In this document: positions 12,901 through 24,560 of the stretch, piece after piece
Layout: every line of letters begins with the position of its first letter
Numbering within the stretch: the stretch's first letter is position 1
Source of the DNA: Diogma glabrata
Taxonomy: Eukaryota; Arthropoda; Insecta; Diptera; Cylindrotomidae
Direction of reading: 5' to 3'
NCBI GenBank assembly: GCA_963693315.1
Contig: OY856186.1
Location: 368,368,850 to 368,432,849 of the forward strand
Length of the DNA: 64,000 nt
The notes under the pieces: model-generated
Told to the model about the DNA's origin: nothing
Seen by the model: the letters and a program-made list of their open reading frames with translations, nothing else
Databases searched by the model: none
Translations under genes and position numbers: made by a program

Positions 12901-13250
12901 GTTAATTTTTTCTGGTCCAAAACAATTTTTTTTGTAATTTTCAAAACCGAAGTTTTTGAGTTATGATCAAAAATGTGAAAAAAATTTCCTGTCCAGCTTT
13001 ATTTTTTTCCAAAAAATTGGGTAAAAAAATAAATAAAAATCTTTCTTTTGACACACTTGACAACATTTTTTTGACAAACTTATAATGCCATAATCTAGTA
13101 TTTGATCTCACATACCAATCCCGACCATCAAGATTTCGGCTTTTACCATTGAGTGTACCTTTTTTGTACCTATACCGGCCTGCAGACAGACATACCTTTT
13201 TTTCCTTTTTTAGAATCTGTAGGTCCTAGAACGTCGAGAAATGCCAAAAA
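9936..13250. repeat. Unclassified interspersed repeat, split by a LINE insertion
   Basis: A left piece (9,936-10,616) opens with AACCGACTTCAAAAAAGAGG and a right piece (12,684 to about 13,250) ends in a GC-richer tail containing CCGGCCTGCAGACAGACA. The two pieces share a diverged block of about 250 bp (around 10,350-10,616 and 12,700-12,975; both carry ACAATGTTGTAAAG and TTTTGATCTTGTCGAGTG), so the parent repeat seems to contain internal tandem copies. I see no transposase or other protein. The class is unknown to me; boundaries are approximate. Confidence 0.6.
10617..12683 (-). pseudogene. Jockey-clade LINE, 5'-truncated and frameshifted
   Basis: Read on the minus strand, this holds the second half of a Jockey-type ORF2. 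Near 12,640 it shows endonuclease residues FIIGGDFN, then (12,589-12,335) YWPTDLGKVPDLIGF and SSDHSPVI, the end of the AP-endonuclease domain. A linker and the start of the reverse transcriptase follow with many stops. The post-palm part (11,435-11,118) contains YLGMTMDAKLRWKEHV, and the C-terminal tail (10,975-10,739) contains VLRCIVNAPWYIRNEDLHRD, both typical of Jockey proteins. The 3' end has a simple ATAATA-type tail near 10,620-10,635. Flanks TTATGTTCAAAAATG (10602-10616) and TTATGTTAAAAAATG (12684-12698) match at 14 of 15 positions and fit a LINE target duplication. The catalytic YADD region is lost to frameshifts, so it is inactive. Confidence 0.85.
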
Positions 13251-15157
13251 AGTGGGGGTTAGAATTTCACTTTTGGCTCGTGAATGTAATACTTAGGTTT
13301 TTCAGTCCGAAGTAATTAGAGGTTTATGATAACTAAAGTGAGAAGCATAAACTTTACTTTGAAAATGTGCTAAATTTCTTGAAAAACTGCATCAATTTGT
13401 TGTACCAAATCTTGTTGTTGAAATAAGTGGACATGTATTCATCGTAAAATTTAATTTGTAATACGTTATAAGAATTTGTAAAACTTTGTTGTAAATTATA
13501 TTATGAAGAAATACTACTCTAAATTTCAATATATATATTTATTTTATATTTAATATTTTTAGTAATACCTGCCACAGTAGCCAAAGAAGTTTTACTTCGC
13601 AGGGATGTTGTACTACCACTTAATGATTTATAAATTAAAAACCACCAGAAAATCAGATTGATTTAATAAATTTAAATATCGTGAGTCAGACAAAATTTTG
13701 AGAAGCGTTGCAAAAAAAATCATTCTATAGAGTGGTGAACTGGTGGAAAAATGAACTGGTTACATTATGATGTAAAGTTTCTTTCAAATACCAATTAAGT
13801 TGGATAAGTTTTTTTGCAAATCTTATTTACTTTTACTTGACCTTTCCATATAATTAACTAAATCTAGACCTAGAAACGTAGATAAACAAAAAAAAAACTA
13901 TATTATCAAAAAAACTGGATTATTTGGTATAATTCACTTCAGCACTTCTGATGAAGCTTATAAAATGTTATGTTTTATATATTAATATATTGCCTTATTT
14001 TATAACTTTGACTCATAGCTAACGATTAATTTTGAATCCCATTAGCTTTTAAATGATTGTAGAACCTGTTATTAAATGTGTAAGGTGTAAAGTTATAAGA
14101 TTTTTTTTGTTCGTGTTAGTCTTAGCTTAACCCAGTTTTTGGTTCTTTCTCTTCTGTAGAAATAAGTTATTATTTCTAAGATAGTTTGCATATAATTCAA
14201 ATAAAAAGTTTTCTTTTGTATTTATTGCAGTTTAATTGAGCTTTTATCACAGTTTTAAGTCAGTTAGATGGAGACATTTAAATTTTCGAACCGAATATTT
14301 GAATTTTCTTAAGGTGATTGGTTAAGTTTAATTTAACAATTTTGCAGAACAATCGTCTAAGCAAGGATTCAAAATGTAATAAATTTATTTTGCCATCAAG
14401 ATATCTTTTCAAAAAAATTGTTTTCTTAAAATCGTTATGCTATGCTAGCTAGCTAGTAAGCTATGTAATATACAGAATCTAATTGTTTCTTTAAACTTTT
14501 GTTCTTAAATCTTTATTATCTTATTGTTTTCAGTTTATTACCTTTGTCATTACCTTGAATTCTATTTGATGACCGAATAATTTATGACAAATCCATTAAC
14601 ATTATCTTGTATTTTACTTTGAAAATATGTTAATGGAATAAAGATATACATTTAAGTTTATGAAGACAATTTAGTTTTAAGGACCAATCATAGTTTAAAC
14701 AGAGCTATTTCTATGACATGGTCATTGAGTTAGGAAATGTTCATTCTGATAAAATAAATATAACTATAAGTTCATACGAGAAATTTATTTTATTTTATTT
14801 CATAAAATACAATTTGTTTTTTTAGAGCAATTTTATAGACTTATCGATATGACCAGTTGGTGGCTTATCTCTGACATCAATTAAAAAGAATTTCACGGGC
14901 CGACAAAATGTTACATTTTTCTTGTCTTGAGGAGGTGTGTATTTGCTGAATCAATGATACGAAACTTCCAATTACAACACCGTTTCACTGAGTTCTACCG
15001 ATATTTTTTTTTTTAATAAAATGTGTTGTGTAGTAATATGTGTCACAATAACACATAAAAAACTTTTAAGACCAAGGTCCCACAACAACATACGTTCAGA
15101 GGTGGACGTAAATCTTTCTTTTTTTGTTTTTTTTTTTTATATTTTTTGTTAAAGAAT
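13251..15157. other. AT-rich DNA, no gene seen
   Basis: No coding region or clear repeat was found. It is low-complexity AT-rich sequence, with long T runs near 15,005 and 15,120-15,140. Confidence 0.5.
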
Positions 15158-15400
15158 TGTAACGAAGCGCAGTTTCGTTGAATGACAACGAAGTGGCATA
15201 GCAGGTCGCGTATCTAGCGAGATTTATTTATAGCCCAAGACTAGCTTCAATCTATGGGAACGAGTAAGAAATCCTGCTACTTAAGCAAAAATAACTGTAT
15301 AGTACGTTACAATACGCGAGAAAACATGAAAGGAACGGATATGAGAAAAAGCAAGTAAAAGACTGAGACTCTGGCGACCCCCTAGGCGAAATAACCTCGA
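15158..15400 (+). mobile_element. Weak LTR-like segment and primer-site-like sequence
   Basis: The stretch 15158-15311 starts TGTAACG and ends CGTTACA, a perfect 7-bp inverted terminus, and contains TTTATTTATAGCC, a possible TATA element. TGGCGACC (about 15,373) resembles a tRNA-type primer site but lies some 60 bp further on, not directly after the segment. No partner LTR and no gag-pol were found. The segment could be a relic or chance; confidence is low. Confidence 0.2.
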
Positions 15401-15419
15401 TCACTACGTCCAACACCTA

Positions 15420-15625
15420 CAATTCACACACATTCACCCGCTGTCGCCCCGCATGCACTTACTTGCACACACATTCTCGTTCCTCATATGCTCACACACC
15501 CACACGGTCTTGTATCACAGACGCTCATATACACTCACACATACACCTTCGTACATACCTACACACCATCTTCCATACCCACATACGCTCATGTATGCAT
15601 ATACACATACACCACTTTCACCATC
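15420..15625. repeat. CA/CACATA-rich low-complexity tract
   Basis: About 200 bp rich in CACACA, CATACA and CTCACA on the plus strand. It is open in all three plus frames at once, encoding His/Thr-rich peptides, which is a mark of composition and not of a gene. Confidence 0.8.
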
Positions 15626-18527
15626 GAGTTCTGTGTACAAAAGAGTCATCGAAGAATTCCTATTCTCCGACATACTAATATAGACGGTCGAAGGCTTCTT
15701 TCGGAGATTTACTAAACAAATACTTGGATAGCCATGTCCAACAGTAATCTCTTCAAAAACATATTCTGGAGCAGATTCGGAAATGTTCTGTATTAAAGGG
15801 TAGGTATTTTCGATGTGATTGAGTAATCCTACATATGCACTATATAAACGATGATATTTCGAGGTTTCATCTTTAGGCTACTAAATTGCCATATTAATGA
15901 TACATAATTTTATTACTTCGCCGTGAGGCATCACTAGGTTGTCACTATCAGGAATAGTCCAGCATTATTCATGGACGCCCTGTTCCTTATCATTTAATAG
16001 AACCAATGCACGCATATATTTTTAGCGGTTTCGTTTTCCATATGTGAACAATGGATACATCATTAAATTAGCGGTAAGGATTCACACTGGATTTATTTAA
16101 ATTGGTATTACCTATTATAAGAAAATCAATGGACTAAAAATTAATTTGGTTGCGTATATTGTTTGTATATTTATAATTGGAGCAAACCCGATGAAGAAGT
16201 TATCATTATATCAGAGACGAAGGAAAATCCAGACGCAACAAGGGAATGATATTCCATTCTCTTGGTGCCTCATACTACCTTACCTACAAAAACAAATGGT
16301 AAGTAGATTGTCATACGTTTCTATTTCTTAAAGTTCTCATTGTATAATTATCGAAACAAAATTTGTATCAGTAAATAAATTCTCATTTACTGAGACACAG
16401 AGACACTGAGACACTGACAAATCCCTCTTCTTTATTCCCTGGTCTCACCTAGCCCTTCATGACTTCGGTCTCCCATAAAACAGTACGAGCAAATTCTTTT
16501 CCTTCCCCACTTCCTACAGTTATTGTTGAAATTCTCAGCCGCCACGTCAATCAAGTCCCAACACAAGGCGTGTCGTGGCTCCTTCCAATTCGCCGTTCAC
16601 CACACTCGGATGATTAAACAACAAAACCTCCAATAAAGAATATCGTAGTGAGGTCGTATAGTTCTCAATCAATAAAATAGCTTTTAATAACAATTTCACG
16701 CTTCTACGTGAATTAATCTGCAAAATTCTACGCTAACTTCGATCTCATAAACTTTCCGTGATGTTTCATAAACTTGGTTATAAGAAAACAAAAGAATTTT
16801 CGGTCGAACGGTATAAGCTCGTAATTTTTACCTTTTTTTTAAACATGAGTCAGAAGGCACTACCGTAATCAACATATAGTTTTTCCAAATTTCTGTTCGA
16901 ATATGTGCGAAATCACCGGTAATAACAATCAAAAGAAATAACTGAACACTAGATATTATTTTCGTTTTGCTTTTAATGACAAAAGTTTGACACCAACTAA
17001 TTAAACATTAGAAAATAATCATTTTAATCGCACTAATTTGTCACAAATTTTGAGACATTTTACCAAAAAAAATTTAATCAAAGTTTCATAACTTTCTACA
17101 CATGAACAGACATTAGAATATAATAAGTTAACACGAATGTACAAACAATATTTTACTATAATAATTCACCACAAAGGTTGAAAACTTTGATAATATTCGT
17201 TTAATTATATACAATTTACTATGAATGTTAATTCAATTTTATTTAAAGGACGTGAACAAACATATAAGATTTTTTATATATTTGATTTCTTTTTGTTAGC
17301 GATCCAGAGGCATCGCACTCCTAGGGGACTTACAAAATCATGCCCAGCATCGATCTCGTTACTTCGTTTTTTTTTTCTCACAATTGTCTTAGTGGATCAG
17401 TAACTCAAACATAAATTGTGTAAATAAACGGGATAAACTCGTTTACGCGAACCGTTTAAACTTGAAGAGTTACAATGTAATACCATTGAATGAAAAACTT
17501 ACAGTTATGAATGCCGCCAGGAGCCGTACCTTGGATCTGGTATAATATTTTTAGAACTAGATTTTAATAAATTAACACTAAAAATTTTTTAACATTCACA
17601 AACATGCACAATAATTATTTTATTTAATTTTAAAAATTTTTTATCTGGTCGTTCTGTGACCATTCCATATATTGGTAAAAAGAAACACAAAAATGATAGT
17701 CAGAATAAAATCAGACTGAGAGAGCCTCTATACGCGGCTAGGCGTATTTATAGGCAAACAAAATAACGATCGTGGCGAATTATCTTTTTATTCTTTTCGT
17801 TAATTATTTCTCCCCACTAAGTGTCTTCACTATTAATCTGTACTAAAAATTGGGAAGTAATTATAAACAGAAACATTGATTATCTAACGATTGTAGGAAA
17901 TCTATATGGGAATAGCGGAACCACGAATTAACGATACTGCACAACTGTTTTATGCCAACTTGATAGCAATTAACGATTACAAATTGAATATAGGAAATTA
18001 CACTGGAAAATATTACACAACCGCTTTAGGATAATAATTTTACTAACGGAAACTATAACAGATGATTACCATGGATGAGTATAAGAAACTATGTGTGGAA
18101 GGAAAATGAAAACGACCATGAAAACTTCTGTTAAGGTAAATTTGATGTGTGTGGGACAGTGGTTCGAATTTTATGGAGTTTGAATTACCTTTCATAACAG
18201 AATGGATAACTAAAAAAAATCCTGTCACTGACAAAATATGACATGGAACAATATTTTATGATAGCATAGAGAAAATAAAAGTAAATTAAAAAGTAAATAG
18301 CAAATTTTTACAAAAATTTGCTGAAACAAAATAAAAATGTAGTTGCTAATAATTCAGCCGGTTGCAGACGCACCGTCTTTCTCGAAGAATAAAGTCCAAA
18401 CATGAAGGCTTATATGAAGGCTCGTTTCTTCAAGGAAGCAATAGCGTCTCATCATCAAGAATTATTTCACAGCTAAGATTGAGATTATAATAATAAACAG
18501 CTAAGACGTCACCTTGGCTAGTGATCT
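15626..18527. other. Unassigned DNA with relic-like patches
   Basis: No intact gene. A GC-richer patch at about 16,380-16,740 is unlike its AT-rich surroundings. On the minus strand part of it reads LLVLFYGRPKS within broken frames, which suggests a decayed retroelement protein, but I cannot name it. A possible promoter and splice donor are listed separately near 17,500-17,752. Confidence 0.35.
17713..17752 (-). promoter_or_regulatory. Candidate TATA/initiator core promoter
   Basis: On the minus strand TATAAATA (plus 17745-17752) is followed about 35 bp later by TCAGTC (plus 17713-17718), matching the insect initiator TCAGT. A good splice donor, GTAAGT, occurs about 210 bp further on (plus 17498-17503). 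TATA plus TCAGT is common in insect LTR promoters and in some host genes. No downstream exon was found, so the use of this site is inference. Confidence 0.35.
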
Positions 18528-19621
18528 TATAGTATTCACTTTGTGAATATGGACTTTTAATACAAAAACTTTAAATTATGATACATAACCATGTAAACAC
18601 GCCCGGTATATCGATTTATCCCCCCCGGTACAAACCCTTGAGATTGGGAATCTCTTATTTATCTAATTTATCTCGACATTCTAATATTTAATGTTTAAAT
18701 TAAAATTAACATACATATTAATAATAAATACCTTAAGTTGTAACCGTTGATTGATGTCATCAATATGCTGTTGCTTTAGGTTATTTGTTTGATTTTCCAA
18801 TATCCCTTGACTAGCGTTTGACCTTTTAACTTCCCATTTATATATCTGCCTTTGAATCCATACGGTTTTAACAACCGGAGAAACCATCAAACAAACGATT
18901 GTCTCTAACTGTGGTAATAGCTTCGATCTCTGTTATCCTTGCTATTCATACTTTCGATAACATCAGTGGATACTTTATCTTCATGTACTGCCACAATTTA
19001 TAAAGCAGATTTCAGGAATTCTTAATTTATTTTGATGATGTTGTAAGTAAACAATCATTAATAATTTATCACTTGTATTTAATAAATCAATAACTTTTTT
19101 TTTGCTTATTTATCAAACAAAATAGACATCCAAATCACACACTAATGAAAACAGTGTTAACTCTTTTTTGTACAAATTTAAAGAAATTTCTTTTTAAAAT
19201 CAAAATCAAATGTAATTATTATTTATTTTTGATAAGTTTTAGGTAATGTTTAATAACAAAACTGAATTGAAACTTTTCTTTTGAAAAGCCAAAAATGGAA
19301 TGAATAATCAATTTTTTAAAATTGCAAAATTGCAAAAAATGTGTTTTGCTTATGACCTTTTCTAATCAATCGTGTAATATTCGAAATTCAGCAAAATGAT
19401 TAACAACGACGTCTGTTCATTAGCATTGGAAATAAAAATTTAGTACGTTCGTTTGCTTTTTATAGTATGTTCAAAATTTAACTAGCAGTTAAGTTTTAGA
19501 AAATTTTAAAATTATTATTAATGTAAGAATGAACGGAAACTAATGAAATGCATTTTTATTGAATTGAAAACGAAGATGAATTTGGTTTTATTATTGTTTC
19601 GCGATTATTGCGATCGTTACA
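18528..19621 (-). repeat. LTR of the LARD-like element (downstream copy)
   Basis: Identical in length to the copy at 22409-23502; by eye I found one difference (ATAGTATGTTC here, ATAGTTTGTTC there). It contains, on the minus strand, an ATG-started 69-codon frame (18,890-18,681) beginning MMVSPVVKTVWIQRQIYKW that is present unchanged in the other copy. Around codon 53, AAG is followed by GTATTTATT, a possible splice donor. Conservation between LTRs shows only that the insertion is recent, not that the peptide is made. Confidence 0.85.
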
Positions 19622-22408
19622 CCATGAATTCAAGGTAGAAACCAAGATTTCTACTCTTGAAATCACAAAAACGTCGCCATCCACTCCATGACAGAAAACA
19701 CCAAAGCACTATTAAACTTAAACTAATAATAGAAATTCTAATAACTAATAAAAAAAATCATAATAACTATAGTAATTTAAATTTAACACCTATTTAAATT
19801 CTAAACACCGAAAATTAAATTTATAACTATAATAACTAATAACTAAGAATATAGGTTTAATTTAGGAAAACTAATAATTCTAACACTAAATTTAATTTTA
19901 TAAAAAAAAATACATTGAAAAACTTAGGCTTGGTATATAGGAAACAGACGCTAGAGATTTCGATGGTAAAACCCGCAAAATCATGACTCGCAATCACCAA
20001 CAATAGTAAAACCAATTCTCAACAAAAAAATGGAGTTAGTACACTGTAAATGTAAAAAAAATGAAAGCACAAAAACGAAAAAAAAACAACGAACGCCCAA
20101 TTCGAAAACATACAAGATTTTTTTGTAAAAACACCGACGGACCACCGTCGTAGCCAATCTTTGCTGAATCTTTCACAAAAATTCCTAAAACATTATATAT
20201 GTAAAAGTATAATTTATTTATTTAATTTCAGATATACTGAAATAATTATATATACCTAAAATTAGTTATTGACGATAGCACCCCTAAAAATATTTATTTA
20301 TTTTTAAAAAAAAATTGAAAAATAAAAAATATTCAAAAGAATGTTTATTTATCGGATGCACCGTCTTAACTTTGAAATATTTATTTATTTTTTAAAAAAA
20401 AATTAAAATATTTATTTATATCTTGATGTTTTGCTTAATTATCAAAATTTATTTATTTAGTTACCTAAAATTAACTTAAATAAAAAAAATTATTTATTTA
20501 ATAAAAATTATTTAATTACGAAAATTTACTTTATTTAATAAAAAATTTTATTTATTTAATTCTTGAAAAATTTGTTTGATTTATTTTATTTTTATTTAAT
20601 AATATAAGAGATTCCAAAAATCAAGATTCGTCTGGAGACAATTTAAAAAGTAAGTATGGCTACAATATCCATTTTGTTCAAATTTAAAATATCGCGTTCG
20701 CGAGCCCACTCCAACCATGCATGTGAGAACCTACTGGAAAAGCCCCTAACGACCAGATTCTACAGAACAGATTCTCCCCAACCTAATAAAACAATCACAA
20801 CTGTCACGATTAGACACTAGGTCCATTTCTACTGACCCAGTTGTGCTTGTTTAACCTACAAATAAATTACAACTAAACCTAATGCGAAAGTTGTAGAACG
20901 CTCCCGAGCACCAGACTTCAAATCTTAAACTCTATGAAAATTGTTCTATTGAAAACTAAATGAAAAAATGGAAAAGTTTTTTGAATTTGTATGAGGTGAA
21001 GCCTCTGATCCTGAAAGCAAAGTACAATTGGTTCTTCTCTTCATTACACCGAAGAAGCCTCTGAGCAAAGAATGGTACTACTGGTTTGCACCTAAGTACA
21101 AACACAGCAACACCACTCCTCGTCCCTGAGGACTTCCTCGCCGAATGAAGAGAAGAAACCAATGTTCTTCGATCGCATAACCCCGATGGCCATAGGCGAT
21201 CTAAGAACGACATCAATGTTAAAGAGTGAAGCTCTATGGATGGCTTTTTAGGCCTACCGCTGAGAAAGTGAATCAATAAACCTAAATACTATATAACTTA
21301 TCCATAATCTAAATAATTTCTTATTTAAAAATGCTAAATCGAAACATGAAATACATAATATGTGTTAATAAAGTTTTACATGAAATTAATTAAATTTAAT
21401 CTTCAGACTAAATAATAAATTGGTAATTTAAAAAAAAAAATTACGATTATTTTAAATTCAAAACTAAGCTTACTAATTTTTAAGTTATTAACTCTAATAT
21501 ATTTGTTCAGGTCAAATTTTTCGCTTTACTTATTGTATTCAAAACAAACAACAAAAATAAATGTTAGCTAAAAATAATTATTTCTATATTTATCTTATTT
21601 TTTTAGATTAATCGCAATAAAAAATAATTTTAAAAATGGTAACTAAACACTTACTAAATCTAACCATAATCAAAAAAAAACATACAATTAATTTCATATA
21701 TAAATTAATTGCATCATCCAAAAATATGTACAATATATAAACAATTATATGTACAATATGTATGTGGTAGCATAAAAAAATTTCAAAAAAAAACTGCTTC
21801 CCCAAAACGGTTTTCTTTTTTCCAAATAAAAAACAATTAGTATTACTAAAAGTAAATGACAGCACAAAAAACAATCTCCAAAAAAATTGCTGTCCCAAAA
21901 CGGTTTTTTTCAAAATTAAAAAAAATATCAAAATTCAAAATATATAATTTCCTAATCAAAACCAAAACGAAACCAATAACTGGTTTATTTCAAGATACAC
22001 AAAAAGCTGATTGACAACCACGCCCAAACCGGTTGCCACCACCCTATTACCAAAAAAAAACCACAACTGGTTTATCCTAAAACTTACAAAGAGAAACGCG
22101 AAATTCTTTAAATTTTTGAAAATATAAATTTAGAGTACTTACGATAAATATACACATGAACACACCTTAGTAACTAAACCTTTATTTTTCCCTCTAGCTT
22201 TTTAACAAAATTTAGCCAAATAAACCAACGCGAAAATAAGGATATTAATTAATCTAAATTGAAATGATATATAAATATATAAAAATGTTCCACAAAAACA
22301 AGTTTTTTTTTTTCAAACAAAAAAACCGGCTTGCCAACGCCCAAACTGGAAAATATTTATATATATATCTAAAAAAACTAACGGGTCCCTTTTTGTTCGG
22401 CGCTACGT
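19622..22408. other. Interior of the LARD-like element, no retroviral-type genes
   Basis: AT-rich DNA with many TTTATTTA tracts and no recognisable gag, protease or polymerase. A patch at about 20,990-21,260 is clearly GC-richer than its surroundings and is open on the minus strand for 106 codons, but the product matches no family I know. That patch includes an inverted repeat of about 20 bp (TTGGTTCTTCTCTTCATT near 21,029 and AATGAAGAGAAGAAACCAA near 21,144), so it could be a structured RNA signal such as packaging or dimerisation. That role is a guess. Confidence 0.5.
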
Positions 22409-23502
22409 TATAGTATTCACTTTGTGAATATGGACTTTTAATACAAAAACTTTAAATTATGATACATAACCATGTAAACACGCCCGGTATATCGATTTAT
22501 CCCCCCCGGTACAAACCCTTGAGATTGGGAATCTCTTATTTATCTAATTTATCTCGACATTCTAATATTTAATGTTTAAATTAAAATTAACATACATATT
22601 AATAATAAATACCTTAAGTTGTAACCGTTGATTGATGTCATCAATATGCTGTTGCTTTAGGTTATTTGTTTGATTTTCCAATATCCCTTGACTAGCGTTT
22701 GACCTTTTAACTTCCCATTTATATATCTGCCTTTGAATCCATACGGTTTTAACAACCGGAGAAACCATCAAACAAACGATTGTCTCTAACTGTGGTAATA
22801 GCTTCGATCTCTGTTATCCTTGCTATTCATACTTTCGATAACATCAGTGGATACTTTATCTTCATGTACTGCCACAATTTATAAAGCAGATTTCAGGAAT
22901 TCTTAATTTATTTTGATGATGTTGTAAGTAAACAATCATTAATAATTTATCACTTGTATTTAATAAATCAATAACTTTTTTTTTGCTTATTTATCAAACA
23001 AAATAGACATCCAAATCACACACTAATGAAAACAGTGTTAACTCTTTTTTGTACAAATTTAAAGAAATTTCTTTTTAAAATCAAAATCAAATGTAATTAT
23101 TATTTATTTTTGATAAGTTTTAGGTAATGTTTAATAACAAAACTGAATTGAAACTTTTCTTTTGAAAAGCCAAAAATGGAATGAATAATCAATTTTTTAA
23201 AATTGCAAAATTGCAAAAAATGTGTTTTGCTTATGACCTTTTCTAATCAATCGTGTAATATTCGAAATTCAGCAAAATGATTAACAACGACGTCTGTTCA
23301 TTAGCATTGGAAATAAAAATTTAGTACGTTCGTTTGCTTTTTATAGTTTGTTCAAAATTTAACTAGCAGTTAAGTTTTAGAAAATTTTAAAATTATTATT
23401 AATGTAAGAATGAACGGAAACTAATGAAATGCATTTTTATTGAATTGAAAACGAAGATGAATTTGGTTTTATTATTGTTTCGCGATTATTGCGATCGTTA
23501 CA
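22409..23502 (-). repeat. LTR of the LARD-like element (upstream copy)
   Basis: On the minus strand this would be the 5' LTR, because the primer-site-like sequence lies directly beside its lower-coordinate edge. The near identity with the other copy implies little time since insertion. Confidence 0.85.
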
Positions 23503-23559
23503 ATCTCACTGCTATTGCCAGTGGTATGTGATATCTCACGTTAACTCGTATGTCAATAG

Positions 23560-23610
23560 CAGGGACTGGAGTACGCGGGGTTGTCACACCCGTAGATCAA
23601 AAATAAAAAA
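23560..23610 (+). repeat. Dispersed 51-bp repeat, copy 1
   Basis: A segment beginning CAGGGACTGGAGTACGCGGG and ending GTAGATCAAAAATAAAAAA. A diverged copy in the same orientation is at 60879-60929. The A-rich end suggests the tail or terminus of a mobile element, but nothing flanking it could be assigned. Confidence 0.55.
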
Positions 23611-24309
23611 AATTTCAAAACAATAAAAACTGATCCCTCCATGTGGAAGAAATGTGATAGGAACTTTCGAAACCACCAGAACAAAATATTTTAATGCGTA
23701 AATGATTGACATTAATGACGGAAGCTTATTTTTACAATATTTCAAAATAAATTCAAATAAAATCAAAATTTATTACAAAAAAAATTGTAAGTTCATAAAA
23801 TTCTAATAAAATATGATAATATAACACTAAACACGTTTTAATAGTATTGCGTGTGTCTTTGCATGTTTATTATTATAATCATAATTTTATCTATTAATAT
23901 ATTATTTTATTTTAAATTGTAAATTAAAAAAATTTATTAATCATAAAATAAACTAGAACTATGCATATAAGTTTTTTTTTATTAATATATTTAATACTTG
24001 CAAATCTTGTTCAAATTTTGAGATAAATAAAAACAGGAACAAAAAAAAATCAATAAAAATTTTTTTTTATGGAATTATGAAATTAAATAACGAGGCGCAT
24101 GTGGGTGAATCATTTTCAATTTTAACTATCGTTTTTTGTTTTATTTTTGTGATATAATCAATAAAGTTTACTAATTTATTACGACTTGGTAGTTAGTTGG
24201 AAGGAGCTGAAACTATTAATATTTCTTATCACAAAAGTTATTAAAATTAAATAAATTCTAATATAACAGCATGAGATATCTATCTTCTTACGTTAATAAT
24301 TTTTTTTTG

Positions 24310-24560
24310 CGGTGTTAATTATCGGTTGTAATACCACGAGTCATTGAAATTTTTTCGAAAATTTGTTGATTTTACGAATTAAATTATTTAGCAACACTGC
24401 GAATCAAAGCGCACAATAAACCACGAGTCCGAAGGACGAGTGGTTTAAGTAGTGGTTTGATTGAGCAGTGTTGCTTAAAAATAATTTAATGAGTAAAATT
24501 AAAAAATTTTAGACAAAAATTTCAATGAAGAGTGGTATTTAATGAGATAATTTTTTTTAA
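24310..24560. mobile_element. Foldback (palindromic) element, about 230 bp
   Basis: The two halves are imperfect reverse complements around a centre at about 24,432, inside CCACGAGTCCGAAGGACGAG. Matching pairs include GCAACACTGC with GCAGTGTTGC, ATACCACGAGTCATTGAAAT with ATTTCAATGAAGAGTGGTAT, and ACGAATTAAATTATT with AATAATTTAATGAGT. The palindrome could fold end to end. It codes for nothing and fits a foldback MITE. I could not define a target duplication. Confidence 0.8.

Larger units (their letters stand above)
18528..23502 (-). mobile_element. Non-coding LTR retrotransposon (LARD-like) with ATCT target duplication
   Basis: Two direct repeats of 1,094 bp (18528-19621 and 22409-23502) enclose 2,787 bp. 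The 4-bp sequence ATCT lies immediately outside both ends (18524-18527 and 23503-23506). Read on the minus strand, each LTR begins TGTAACGATCGC and ends ACTATA. Next to the upstream LTR, three bases in, is TAGCGCCGAACAAAAAGGG (plus strand about 22,387-22,405), which resembles a tRNA-Lys-type primer site. The interior has no gag or pol, only AT-rich DNA and one GC-richer patch. Long interior, long LTRs and no proteins fit a large retrotransposon derivative driven by another element. I could not see a clear polypurine tract, so the orientation rests on the primer site and on the TG start. Confidence 0.85.

Noticed and set aside
15453..15715. Three overlapping plus-strand frames rich in His and Thr
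   Set aside because: All three frames are open at once because of CA-rich composition; not coding.
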